Assembly: GCF_000718515.1 (NCBI RefSeq)
Contig: NZ_JNZS01000010.1
Coordinates: 62,001-126,000, forward strand
Reading direction: 5' to 3'
Length of the DNA stretch: 64,000 bases
Source of the DNA: Micromonospora parva
GTDB lineage: Bacteria; Actinomycetota; Actinomycetes; Mycobacteriales; Micromonosporaceae
The notes under the pieces are model-generated. The model was not told where the DNA came from, did not search any database, and saw only the letters and a program-made list of their open reading frames with translations. The position numbers and the translations under genes are program-made. This document shows positions 41,655 through 49,843 of this stretch, one piece after another. The number at the start of each line of letters is the position of its first letter. Position 1 is the first letter of the stretch.

Positions 41655-43412
41655 GTGACTGCTTCCGACGTCAGGGACTGTGACCCGGGCGACGGACGGC
41701 TCTCCACGCCGAGCACGACACGACCCTCGGCGTGGTCCGCCGACGTTCGCCGCACCACGACGGCCCTGCCGCCACTGGCCCCCGACCGGGGTCAGGCCCC
41801 ACCCGACTGGTTCGAGGTCGTCGAGCATTTCCGTGAGGGCCTGGTGGTCTGCGACGCCGACGGCGTGGTGCGCCACGTCAGCCCGGTGGCCGAGCGGCTG
41901 CTGCCCGAGGTGACGTCCGGCGAGCCGCTCAGCTCCGCCGGTGTGCCCGGCCTGAGCGAGGACGCCCGCGGCGGCTTCACCCATCGTGGGCGTCGGCTCA
42001 CCGCGCGCCGGGTGCCCCTCTCCGGTGCCCGTTGCTGCTGGTACGTCGAGGACGTCACCGACAGCGTCAGCCGTGCCGACGCGCTGCTCGCCGAGCGAGC
42101 CCGCTCGGCGTTCCTGGCCGTGGTCGGCGACAAGCTCGGCAACCCGCTGCACCCGGATCGGGCCGCCGCCGCTGTCGTCCGACTCGCCGTGCCGACCCTG
42201 GCCGAGGTGGCGGTGCTGGTGCTGGCCCCGCGCGCGGGGCGCGCCCGCTGGTGGCGGGCCTCGCGCACCGACGACGACGCGCCAGCGGTGGACAGCGGCG
42301 TGCTGGTCGGCGGCGAGCTGCCGACAGCCATCGCCGACGGGCTGACCGGGGCCGAGCCGCACGCGGTGGACTGGCTGGTCGAGCAGGCGGTCGACGCCGG
42401 GTGGCTGCCGGGGCTCGCCGACACCGAGACCGTCGCCCGGGTCGTCCCGCTGCCGGGCCGCGACGCCCCCGTCGGTGTGCTGCTGGTGGCCCGCCGCGCC
42501 ACCCGCTGGTACGACGAGGACGACGTGGAGCTGGTCCGCGCGTTCGCGGCCCGCGCCGGAGCGGCGTTGACCACCGCGCTGCTCTACCGCGACCAGGCGG
42601 AGGTGGCCGACACCCTTCAGGCCAGCCTGCTGCCGGTCGAGCCGGTCGAGGCCGTCGGCGTGCAGTGGGGCACCGCGTACCGCCCGGCGCAGGCGGGGCT
42701 GCGCATCGGCGGGGACTTCTACGGTTCGCACCGGCTCACCGACGGTGGCTCGGTGTTCTTCCTGGGCGACGTGTCGGGCAAGGGCGTCGAGGCCGCCGTC
42801 TTCACCGGCCAACTGCGCCAGTGCCTTCAGGCGCTGCACCGGCTGGAGTCGAACCCCGCGCGGTTGCTGCGGCTGCTCAACGACGCGCTGCTCGAGACCA
42901 CCCAGGCGCACGGCCAGGGTCGCTTCGCCACGATCGTGCTCGGCGTGGCCCGCCCGGAGCGCGACGGTGGCCTCACCCTCACCATGGCCGGCGGCGGGCA
43001 CCTGCCACCACTGGTGCTGCGCGCCTCCGGCGAGGTGGAGACGGTGCCGTTACGCGGCATGCTGATCGGGGTGGTGTCCGACCCCCGCGTCGGAGAGGTG
43101 ACCGTGCGGCTGGCACCGGGCGAAACCTGCCTGCTCTACAGCGACGGCGTGACCGAGGCCCGGGGTGGCCGGCGCGGCGACGAGCTGTTCGGCCCCGAGC
43201 GGCTGGTCACCGCGCTGACCGGTTGCCAGCGGATGCCCGCGCCGGCCCTGGCCGAACGGGTCGAGCAGGTCACCTGCGACTGGCTGGCCCAGGGCGACCA
43301 CGACGACATCGCCGTGCTGGCGTTGCGGGCGGCCGGCCCGGGCGGGCGCGGAGGGCGGCACCTGCACTCGGTGCCCGCCGGCATCGACCGGACAGAGGAG
43401 ACCGACGCGTGA
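41655..43412 (+). CDS. PAS-GAF-PP2C (SpoIIE/RsbU-type) phosphatase
   Basis: 585 aa. PAS-like sensor about 50-135 ('FREGLVVCDADGVVRHVSPVAERLL'), GAF about 150-310, then PP2C-SpoIIE from 316. Metal and core motifs are present: LQASLLP, GGDFYG (352-357), GDVSGKG (371-377), YSDGVTEARG, HDDIAVLALR. It dephosphorylates STAS anti-anti-sigma factors. GTG 41655 start. Its stop overlaps the start of the cobalamin-binding gene (GTGA), so phosphatase and B12 protein are made together and may act together. Confidence 0.92.
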   Translation: MTASDVRDCDPGDGRLSTPSTTRPSAWSADVRRTTTALPPLAPDRGQAPPDWFEVVEHFREGLVVCDADGVVRHVSPVAERLLPEVTSGEPLSSAGVPGLSEDARGGFTHRGRRLTARRVPLSGARCCWYVEDVTDSVSRADALLAERARSAFLAVVGDKLGNPLHPDRAAAAVVRLAVPTLAEVAVLVLAPRAGRARWWRASRTDDDAPAVDSGVLVGGELPTAIADGLTGAEPHAVDWLVEQAVDAGWLPGLADTETVARVVPLPGRDAPVGVLLVARRATRWYDEDDVELVRAFAARAGAALTTALLYRDQAEVADTLQASLLPVEPVEAVGVQWGTAYRPAQAGLRIGGDFYGSHRLTDGGSVFFLGDVSGKGVEAAVFTGQLRQCLQALHRLESNPARLLRLLNDALLETTQAHGQGRFATIVLGVARPERDGGLTLTMAGGGHLPPLVLRASGEVETVPLRGMLIGVVSDPRVGEVTVRLAPGETCLLYSDGVTEARGGRRGDELFGPERLVTALTGCQRMPAPALAERVEQVTCDWLAQGDHDDIAVLALRAAGPGGRGGRHLHSVPAGIDRTEETDA

Positions 43413-44446
43413 CCGCCGCCATGGCCGCCCCCGACCTCGGTGAGGCGTACTCCGGCTACCTGGACCACCTCGCCGACGCTGACGAGTACGCCGCCACCGA
43501 CCTGGCGATCGGCCTGCTCGACGCCGGCGTCGCGGCGGAACGGGTGCTGCTCGACCTGGTCGCTCCCGCCCAGGCCGAGGTGGGCGAGCGGTGGGCGCGC
43601 AACGAGTGGAGCGTCGCCCAGGAGCACGCGGCCACCCACATCAGCGAGCAGGTGGTGGCGGCGGTGTCGGCGCACGTGAAGCCGCGGCCGACAGGCGGTC
43701 GGGTGGTGGTCGCCTGCATGGACGGCGAGTGGCACGCGCTGCCGCCCCGGCTGGTGGCCGAGGTGCTGCGGTTGCGCGGGTGGCAGGTGACCTTCCTGGG
43801 GGCCAGCGTGCCCGCCGCGCACCTCGTGTCGTATCTGCACCGCTACGACGCGCACGCGGTCGCGTTGGCGTGCGCGCTGCCGATGCGCCTGCCGTACGCC
43901 CACCGGATGATCGAGGCGTGCCGCCGTTCGGACGTGCCGGTGGTGGTCGGCGGGCGCGGGTTCGGTGCTGACGGCCGGTGGGCGGGCCGGCTCGGGGTGG
44001 CCTGGGCACCGGACGCGCCCTCGGCGGCCGAGTTGATCGCCGACGAGCGGGCGCTGCGCGGGGCGCCGCCGGCCCGGCTGGCCCACCTGGCCGACGACGA
44101 GTACCCGAGCCTCCTGCGTCGTCGGGGTGAGTTGATCGACAGCGCGTTGGCGGAGCTGCGGGAGCGGGTGCCGGCGACCCGGGAGTACACCGCCGCGCAG
44201 CTCGACGCGACAGTGAGCGACCTGGGCCACATCGTTGACTTCCTGGCCGCCGCGGTCTACGTCGACGACGCTTCGCTGTTCACGGAGTTCGTGCAGTGGC
44301 TGTCGGGGATTCTGCTCAGTCGTGGGGTGCCCGTCGGGGCGATCGCCCTGCCGCTGGAGCACTACGCCGGCGCGTTGCGGGACTTTCCGCGGGCGGCGCG
44401 GGCGCTGGCGCTGGGATCGGCGACGCTGCCTGGCAGGCCCCGCTGA
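43409..44446 (+). CDS. CarH-like cobalamin-binding photoreceptor-type protein without DNA-binding domain
   Basis: 345 aa. Residues 12-85 form a helical cobalamin-cap domain carrying the W62-x9-E72-H73 signature (W-ARNEWSVAQ-EH) of light-sensing CarH/LitR proteins. Residues 97-205 are a Rossmann B12-binding domain with lower-ligand His109 (GEWHALPPR) and a Gly-Gly at 181-182. Trp-His and His-His spacings match CarH. The MerR-type helix-turn-helix is absent; instead a 120-residue helical C-terminal domain follows (about 225-345, LFTEFVQWLSGILLSRGVP), perhaps RsbR-N-like. GTG start overlaps the PP2C stop. Confidence 0.85.
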   Translation: MTAAMAAPDLGEAYSGYLDHLADADEYAATDLAIGLLDAGVAAERVLLDLVAPAQAEVGERWARNEWSVAQEHAATHISEQVVAAVSAHVKPRPTGGRVVVACMDGEWHALPPRLVAEVLRLRGWQVTFLGASVPAAHLVSYLHRYDAHAVALACALPMRLPYAHRMIEACRRSDVPVVVGGRGFGADGRWAGRLGVAWAPDAPSAAELIADERALRGAPPARLAHLADDEYPSLLRRRGELIDSALAELRERVPATREYTAAQLDATVSDLGHIVDFLAAAVYVDDASLFTEFVQWLSGILLSRGVPVGAIALPLEHYAGALRDFPRAARALALGSATLPGRPR

Positions 44447-44507
44447 CCGACCCACTGGTGGCTCCGGATCGATCACCGCGCTCAGCGGCGGCACGGTCAG
44501 CTCTGCG

Positions 44508-44513
44508 TATACT
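44508..44513 (+). promoter_or_regulatory. TATACT -10 box before STAS gene
   Basis: TATACT in a GC-rich surrounding, 48 bp before GTG 44561, giving a leader with Shine-Dalgarno. Suggests that the second STAS gene has its own promoter besides read-through from the B12 gene. No standard -35 is visible. Confidence 0.5.
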
Positions 44514-44560
44514 TGCCGGACTGCAAACGTCCCACCCATGGTGGAGCGAGGGGGAGAACG

Positions 44561-44908
44561 GTGACGTTCAGCGTCAACTACGTCGAGCGCGGCGGTGGTG
44601 GCGCCTACCTGCGGCTCGTCGGCGAGCTGGATCTGAGCACCGCCCCCGAGCTGTCCGCCGTGATCGACCGGCTCACCGCGGCGGGCGAGACCCGGGTGCT
44701 GCTCGACCTGACCGACCTCACGTTCTGCGACTCCACCGGGATGGCCGTGTTCGTCCGGGGTGACAACCGAGCGGCCGCCGACGGGGGATGGCTCCGGCTC
44801 ACCGGCGCCCGTGGGCGGGTCGAGCGGGTGCTGCGGGTGACGGGCCTCGCCGACGTGTTGCGCTACGAACCGGAGTCGGTCGACCCCGCGTCCCGCAGTG
44901 CGTCCTGA
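44561..44908 (+). CDS. STAS-domain anti-anti-sigma factor
   Basis: 115 aa. 'YLRLVGELDLSTAPELSAVI', LLDLTDLTFCDSTGMAVFV with the phospho-site region D57-S58-T59-G60, and a C-terminal helix. GGGGAG 4 bases before GTG 44561. It follows the B12 protein by 114 bp and resembles the STAS protein at 41112, so the phosphatase may serve two antagonists. Confidence 0.9.
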   Translation: MTFSVNYVERGGGGAYLRLVGELDLSTAPELSAVIDRLTAAGETRVLLDLTDLTFCDSTGMAVFVRGDNRAAADGGWLRLTGARGRVERVLRVTGLADVLRYEPESVDPASRSAS

Positions 44909-44992
44909 TGGGCTAGATTTCCACGCCAGCATTTTCCCGCCAGCGCGGTGACCGTCAGGGTCCCGTCTCCGCCGACTCTGAGGCAGGTAGTG

Positions 44993-45439
44993 ATGGGCGT
45001 AGACAGCCCGCAGCCGGTACGCATCCTGGTGGTCGACGACGACCCGGGTGACGTCCTGATGATCGAGGAGGCGCTGGCGGACTCCGACGTCGAAAAGATC
45101 ATCGATGTGGTCAGTGACGGCGAGGAGGCGATGGAGTTTCTCCGCGCCGAGGGCCGGCACCAGCAGGCCCACCGACCGGACGTGATCCTGCTGGATCTGA
45201 ACATGCCGCGGATGGACGGTCGGCAGGTGCTCGGTGCGGTCAAGCAGGACGAGGATCTGCGGACCATCCCGATCGTCGTGCTGACCACCTCCAACGCCGA
45301 CACCGACATCGTCGGCAGCTACACGTTGCAGGCCAACGCGTACGTCACCAAGCCGATCGACCTGGACGACTTCAACGACGTGGTCCGCCGCATCGACGAG
45401 TTCTTCGGTCGGGTCGTGGTGCTGCCCAAGCGCACCTGA
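44993..45439 (+). CDS. single-domain response regulator (Rcp1-like)
   Basis: 148 aa, REC domain only. Acidic pocket D15-D16-D17, phospho-acceptor D68 (LLDLNMPRMDG), switch Thr in 'VVLTTSNAD', and Lys in 'YVTKPIDLDDF'. The sequence order is that of Rcp1-type regulators, which often pair with bacteriophytochromes; no such kinase is in view. No output domain, so it acts by protein contact. ATG 44993 chosen (AGGCAGG upstream); a TAGATT box lies at 44914. Confidence 0.9.
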   Translation: MGVDSPQPVRILVVDDDPGDVLMIEEALADSDVEKIIDVVSDGEEAMEFLRAEGRHQQAHRPDVILLDLNMPRMDGRQVLGAVKQDEDLRTIPIVVLTTSNADTDIVGSYTLQANAYVTKPIDLDDFNDVVRRIDEFFGRVVVLPKRT

Positions 45440-45552
45440 CGCCGCCGCCACCTGAGCGGATGCTGAACATTTTCCCCGAACCTCCTCGGCGCGAGCGGTC
45501 CCGGCCGAGGATCCAGGTGGGGAAGTAACAGCGGCTGCCTGGGGGCGACAGT

Positions 45553-46071
45553 ATGAGGTTCTCCGTCGTTGACATCGGTTACGACCAGCGGCAGGTGGAT
45601 TACTGCCTGGACGAGCTGGGGATCCGGCTGTCCCGGCTCGCGGCGCGGGCCGAGAGCGCGGCCGGGGCGGCCCGGGAGTGGGACGAGATCCGTCAGGAGG
45701 CGGCCTGGCTCAGCGGGCTGCTGCAACGGCTGGACCTGGGCGACGCCGCCGTCACCCGGCACGCCGGGGACGCGGTGCGGCGCGAGGCCGCCGAGATCCT
45801 GGCCCGGGCCCGCGTCGAGCTGGACGAGGCCCGCGAGGAGGCACGGCGGGTGCGCGAGCAGGCGTACGCGGAGGCCGTGCAGGCCCGACGTGACGTCGAG
45901 GCGGCGTTGGACGCCCGTCGACGGCGCGAGGCGCGGGTGGAGGAGATCCTCAGCCGGGTGACGGTCGACCAGGTGCCCGCGGACACCCCGACCGCCGCCG
46001 CCGGCATGCCGGGCAGCCGCGTCGGGGCCGGTGGGCCGGACCCGGGCGCGCAGCCGCCGGGTCGTCGCTGA
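45553..46071 (+). CDS. DivIVA-like coiled-coil protein
   Basis: 172 aa. Starts MRFSVVDIGYDQRQVDYCLDELGIRL, the N-terminal DivIVA-type motif (GYD..QVD), then a long charged coiled coil (about 60-135, EAREEARRVREQAYAEAVQARR) and a disordered Gly/Pro tail. Could bind the membrane or act as scaffold; its position at the end of the signalling cluster is noted, a functional link is not shown. Confidence 0.7.
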   Translation: MRFSVVDIGYDQRQVDYCLDELGIRLSRLAARAESAAGAAREWDEIRQEAAWLSGLLQRLDLGDAAVTRHAGDAVRREAAEILARARVELDEAREEARRVREQAYAEAVQARRDVEAALDARRRREARVEEILSRVTVDQVPADTPTAAAGMPGSRVGAGGPDPGAQPPGRR

Positions 46072-46102
46072 GGCCCGTGGGCGCGGGGGTCGGTCGCCCG
46101 GT

Positions 46103-46951
46103 TCAGGCGGTGAGCGCGGCCGCGACGGTGGTCGCCCGGTCCTCGTGCTGGGCGTACGCGTCGGGGTAGGCGGAGATCTGGACGGCCTGGGCGGCGGAGG
46201 TGACGCTCATGTCCTGCCAGCCGGGGATCTCGTTGAGCGCGCTGTAGAAGGCCCGGGCGGCGTACGACGGGCGCATCAGTTGGGCCACCGTGCCCCAGCC
46301 GCTGCTGGGCCGCTGCTGGAACAGCCCGACCGAGTCGTGGTCGGAGCCGCTGCCCTGGTTCGGGTACTGCGCCGACTCGGGCAGGACGTCGCTGGCCAGG
46401 TTGTAGAGGTTGCTCTCCTGCATGGCGGTCGCCAACGCCACCACCAGGGCGCGGCGCGGCATCTTCATCTCCAGGCCGACGTCCACGATGACTTTCGCGT
46501 TGTCCATCTGGGCCTGGTCGAGGCCGGCGACGGGCCGGGGCCGGCGGGGCTTGACCGGCTTCTTGGGTGTCTTGCGGACGGCGGTGGGGGTGGGTGTGGG
46601 CTTCGCCGTCGGGCTGGGCAGGACCCGGGCGGGGGCGAGGTCGCGGTCCAGTGACCGGGAGGCGCGTTCGTCGGCGATGGCGGCGCGCTCGGCCACCGCC
46701 TCGGCGAGCGGCTCGACCGTACGGGGGGTGTCGTCGTTGCCCTGGGCGGTGGCGACCGCGACGAGGCTGAGGCAGCAGGTGACACCGGTGGCCAGCGCCA
46801 CCCGCACCGGGGTCGAGCCCAGCAGGGCCCGTCGTCGCGGTTCGGGAGCGCGGTGACGGCCGATCGTCCGTTCGGTTGATGCGGCGTCGTCCGGTGGGGT
46901 GGTCGGGCGCGCGTCGGTCAGCTTCTGGGCGGAGGGGTCGTCGGGATGCAC
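46103..46951 (-). CDS. membrane-anchored or secreted lysozyme-like (transglycosylase-like) protein
   Basis: 282 aa. Cytosolic N-terminus of about 48 residues with RRR, one hydrophobic segment (VRVALATGVTCCLSLVAVATA), Ala/Pro/Lys-rich linker (about 90-145), then the same lysozyme-like module as at 22176: ALATAMQESNLYNLASD, 'HDSVGLFQQRPSSGWGTVAQ', AAQAVQISAYPDAYAQHED. Catalytic-type Glu present. GTG 46951 is 6 bases after TAGCCT (leaderless). Probably remodels peptidoglycan at the outer face. Confidence 0.82.
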   Translation of the reverse strand: MHPDDPSAQKLTDARPTTPPDDAASTERTIGRHRAPEPRRRALLGSTPVRVALATGVTCCLSLVAVATAQGNDDTPRTVEPLAEAVAERAAIADERASRSLDRDLAPARVLPSPTAKPTPTPTAVRKTPKKPVKPRRPRPVAGLDQAQMDNAKVIVDVGLEMKMPRRALVVALATAMQESNLYNLASDVLPESAQYPNQGSGSDHDSVGLFQQRPSSGWGTVAQLMRPSYAARAFYSALNEIPGWQDMSVTSAAQAVQISAYPDAYAQHEDRATTVAAALTA

Positions 46952-46957
46952 CTGCCG

Positions 46958-46963
46958 AGGCTA
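46958..46963 (-). promoter_or_regulatory. leaderless -10 box (TAGCCT)
   Basis: TAGCCT on minus, 6 bases, then GTG 46951; no ribosome binding site. Confidence 0.5.
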
Positions 46964-47262
46964 AAGAGCTGAATGCTCGATGCCATAGGCCGGTACGGTG
47001 GCATGCGCCACAATTTGCCCTGATCATGATGACTTTAGCGGGCAAAAGCAGAGCGAAGCTGATCAACCTCGCGGATGCCTCCAGACGGTTATTCCCGACT
47101 TGCTGGATGAATGCGCTCGCGGCGAGGGGCCGTCGGTCCGACGTCCGACCGCGCTCCAGGTTCCACCGAACACCCGATGCGATGCCCCCGGAAAGCCCAC
47201 CGCTCCCTCGGCCGATCCTCCGGCGGCGGCGCAGCGAAGTGCCGCGATCGGCAGGCATCGGC

Positions 47263-47392
47263 GTGCCGCGTCACGGTGCCCCGTCACGGTGCCCCGTCAC
47301 GGTGCCCCGTCACGGCGCCGCGTCATGGTGCCGCGTCATGGTGGCGCGTCATGGTGGCGCGTCATGGTGCCGCGTCATGGTGCCGCGTCACG
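47263..47392. repeat. 13-bp tandem repeat, ten copies
   Basis: Unit GTGCCGCGTCAYG (Y = C or T) with single-base variants (GTGCCCC, GTGGCGC), ten units head to tail followed by a decayed one. Since 13 is not a multiple of 3 it is open in all frames. A typical slippage-prone minisatellite. Confidence 0.9.
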
Positions 47393-47494
47393 GTGCCGGG
47401 TTGCGACACCCGGCCCCCTGGCTCGGCCCGCGGGGGTGTTCCCACTGACCGCCGTCGGTTCGCTTGGTGGTGGGGGCGGTCTCGCCGCTCGCAA

Positions 47495-47569
47495 TGATCG
47501 TGCTCGATCCTTGTTGTAGTGGCCTCCTCGGCATCGGGAGGGCCCTGTTTCCTGGATCGAGCACGATCT
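47495..47569. repeat. 75-bp palindromic element, GATCGTGCTCGATC ends (copy 2)
   Basis: TGATCGTGCTCGATC (47495-47509) and GATCGAGCACGATC (47555-47568). Inside is AGGGCCCTGTTTCCT. It is almost the reverse complement of the element at 48099-48171. Confidence 0.8.
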
Positions 47570-47772
47570 TGAGGGTGTGGTGCCTCGTTCGGCCGGCGAG
47601 GCCGACGGAGGCCGGCGGAGGCCGGTTTGGCCGGCGCAGGTTGGTCGCGGGTCCTGCTGGGCGGCCGGGCAAGGGTCTTGATCGACCGGTTGTTCACCAC
47701 CATCGGGGTTGCCGCACGGCGCGGTGCGGCCGGGTCGGCCCAGTCAGGCTGCGCGAACGACGCAGACCGACA

Positions 47773-47849
47773 TGATCCACTCGGCTTTCATGAAGTCGGG
47801 GTAACCCCGCCACCTGGACACCGCGACTTTCAGAAACCCGAGTCGATCA
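47773..47849. repeat. 77-bp palindromic element, GATCGACTCGG ends (copy 1)
   Basis: TGATCCACTCGG (47773-47784) and CCGAGTCGATCA (47838-47849), with inner GAAGTCGGGG and CGCGACTTTC arms. Exactly as long as the copies at 62616-62692 and 63527-63603. Confidence 0.8.
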
Positions 47850-48075
47850 GCGGGTGATGGCCGCGGTGCCGGTCGGCGTCGTAGACGAGTCGGGGTAACC
47901 CCGCCACCTGGACGCCGCGACTTTCAGGAACCCGAGTCGATCAGCGGGTGATGGCCGCGGTGCCGGTCGGCGTCGTAGACGAGTCGGGGTAAAACCCCCC
48001 ACTAGACACCGCGACTTTCAGGAACCCGAGTCGATCAAGCGGGTGATGGCCGCGGTGCCCGTCGGCGTCGTAGAC
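47792..48075. repeat. 94-bp tandem repeat, three copies
   Basis: Copies at 47792-47886, 47887-47980 and 47981-48075, near identical, each running from GAGTCGGGGTAA to GGCGTCGTAGAC; the start of a fourth (GAAGTCGCC) follows. The first half of each unit is the right half of the 77-bp element, so the array arose by amplifying that element with its flank. Confidence 0.85.
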
Positions 48076-48098
48076 GAAGTCGCCGAGGCCCTCGGCAA

Positions 48099-48171
48099 GA
48101 TCGTGCCCGATCCAGGAAACAGGGCCCTCAAGCAGGAACGAGGCACCTACAACCAGGATCAAGCACGATCA
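48099..48171. repeat. 73-bp palindromic element, inverted relative to 47495-47569 (copy 3)
   Basis: GATCGTGCCCGATC (48099-48112) and GATCAAGCACGATCA (48157-48171). The inside reads AGGAAACAGGGCCCT, matching the complement of copy 2. Copies 2 and 3 flank the 94-bp array. Confidence 0.8.
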
Positions 48172-48220
48172 TGCGGGGCCGACACGCGTCACGATCGTCG
48201 GGTCGGGCCCGCCCGGCGGG

Positions 48221-48646
48221 TCAGTGTCGGCCGTTCTCGGCCGGGGTGACGGTCAGCCGGTGTCGGCTGGCGTCGCCGCTGGAGAACGGCCAGAGCCGGT
48301 CGGCGTACTCGACCAGGTCGGCCAGTTGATCTCGGCTCAGGCCGGCCGAGGAGATCTCCGCGTGCACGTCGGCCCGGTACCGGCCGTCGTTGTCGCGTCC
48401 CAGCTTCGCCTCCGCCCGGACCTGCACGGTGTGCGCCTCGTCGGTGATCTCCCCGGCCACCTCCACCGCCGCGTGGTGCAGGCAGGAGGCGAAGGCCGCG
48501 GCCAGCAACTGTTCCGGGGTCAGCCCGGTGCAGTGCGGCGCCAGCGGTGAGGCCAGCGCTGTGGAGAGCCCGCCATCGTCGGTGCGTACGTGACCGCCCT
48601 CGGCGGTCGCTGTGGCCTCACGCAGCCAGGAACTCTGATCCGGCAT
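48221..48646 (-). CDS. OsmC family protein lacking the CPYS cysteine
   Basis: 141 aa. OsmC/Ohr pattern 'GLTPEQLLAAAFASCLHHAAVEVA' with one conserved Cys. The second peroxidatic/resolving site, normally CPYS near the C-terminus, reads WPFSSGD, so the usual disulfide cycle cannot form; an additional Cys lies in PHCTGL instead. Peroxide or organic hydroperoxide reduction is therefore uncertain. GGGAG 7 bases before ATG 48646. Confidence 0.8.
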   Translation of the reverse strand: MPDQSSWLREATATAEGGHVRTDDGGLSTALASPLAPHCTGLTPEQLLAAAFASCLHHAAVEVAGEITDEAHTVQVRAEAKLGRDNDGRYRADVHAEISSAGLSRDQLADLVEYADRLWPFSSGDASRHRLTVTPAENGRH

Positions 48647-48716
48647 CGCGTTTCTCCCGTCGCTCACCAGGCCGGCTACCCCGCCGTCGCCCGGCGAAAC
48701 GCCGTGCGCCGTACGG

Positions 48717-49655
48717 TCAGCGCCGCGAGGGCTCGTCCACCAGTGCCACCGCCTCGGTGGCCTCCGCGGCGGCCCGTTCGGTCCACGGCGATGTCGGGGC
48801 CGGCCGACGGGCCGTCGGGATGGTCATCGGCACGTACACCCGGGCGTCCACCGCCTCGGCCAGCAGCAGCGCCGCGACCAGGCTGCTCGGACGCTGCTCG
48901 GGGTCGTCGGCGAGGCAGGAGTGGCACAGCTCGGCGACCTCCGCCGGGAGCCCGGCGATGTCGGGCAGCGGCTCCGGCGGCTGACAGCGGCGGGCGAGGA
49001 GCAGTTCGCTGGCGGTCTCCGCGCGGTACGGCAGGCGAGCGGTCAGGCTGTAGTAGAGCAGCACGCCGAGGGCGTACATGTCGGCGGCCGGGGTGGCCGG
49101 CGTCTTCTCCAGTTGTTCGGGCGCCAGGTACGCCGGGGTGCCGAGCACCATCCCGGACGGCATCGGGTCCAGTGCGCCGGCGGCGATGGCGATGCCGAAG
49201 TCGAGCACCTTCACCCCGGCCGGGGTGAGCATGACGTTGGCGGGCTTGACGTCCCGGTGCACGATGCCCTCGGCGTGCGCGGCGGCCAGCGCGGCGGCGA
49301 CCTCCGCGCAGACCCGCACCGCGATCCGCCAGTCCAGTGGCCCGGAGCGCAGGTGCACCGCGAGCGTCTCACCCTCGGCCAGCTCCATCACGATGTAGGA
49401 CACCGGCCGGCCGGGCCACGTCGAGGAGGTGCCGAAGTCGTGCACGCTCGCCACGTTCGGGTGCTCCAGGCGGGCCGCCGACCGGGCCTCCGCGCGGATC
49501 CGGTCCACCGGGCCGTCCTGGTCGTCGCGACCGGGCGAGATGAGCTTCACCGCGACCGGCCGGTCGAGCACCTCGTCGTACGCCCGCCACACCTCGGACA
49601 TCCCGCCCACCCCGATGCGCTGTTCGAGCCGGTACCGCCCGTCCAGCGTCCGCAT
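48717..49655 (-). CDS. cytosolic Ser/Thr protein kinase (Hanks type)
   Basis: 312 aa. Gly-loop IGVGGMS (14-20), Lys37 in AVKLIS, catalytic HRDVKPANVM, DFG in 'VKVLDFGIAI', and TPAYLAPEQ. The kinase domain fills about 8-265; the C-terminal 45 residues are disordered and there is no membrane helix or PASTA domain, unlike PknB. Substrate unknown. GAGGAG 6 bases before ATG 49655. Confidence 0.92.
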   Translation of the reverse strand: MRTLDGRYRLEQRIGVGGMSEVWRAYDEVLDRPVAVKLISPGRDDQDGPVDRIRAEARSAARLEHPNVASVHDFGTSSTWPGRPVSYIVMELAEGETLAVHLRSGPLDWRIAVRVCAEVAAALAAAHAEGIVHRDVKPANVMLTPAGVKVLDFGIAIAAGALDPMPSGMVLGTPAYLAPEQLEKTPATPAADMYALGVLLYYSLTARLPYRAETASELLLARRCQPPEPLPDIAGLPAEVAELCHSCLADDPEQRPSSLVAALLLAEAVDARVYVPMTIPTARRPAPTSPWTERAAAEATEAVALVDEPSRR

Positions 49656-49843
49656 CGACCACTCCTCGCCCTCGCCCCGCCGACGGCCGGGTGCTCGATC
49701 GCGGTACCCGTACTCCGAACTGGGCAAACCGAGGCCGGACGGCCCCGGGCACTCGCTGCGCCCCGGCGGCGGGGTGCGGTAGCTTGCGAGCCAGAGCCGG
49801 TGTCACCGATTGTGCCGGCACGGTCACCTGGGGGGACACCGCG

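Larger units (their letters stand above)
46952..48220. other. 1.27-kb gene-free repeat region
   Basis: No gene is supported between the lysozyme-like gene and the OsmC-like gene. It holds a 13-bp tandem array, two inverted copies of a 75-bp palindromic element, one 77-bp element and a 94-bp tandem array (separate entries). Open frames here are repeats read in several frames without ribosome binding sites. Confidence 0.7.

Noticed and set aside
44513..44560. N-terminal extension of the second STAS protein from 44513
   Set aside because: GTG 44561 has an excellent GGGGAG site and gives the normal STAS length.
47111..47519. Frames encoding RHGA/VMVPRHG repeats
   Set aside because: A 13-bp tandem repeat stays open in all three frames; no start signal and no domain.
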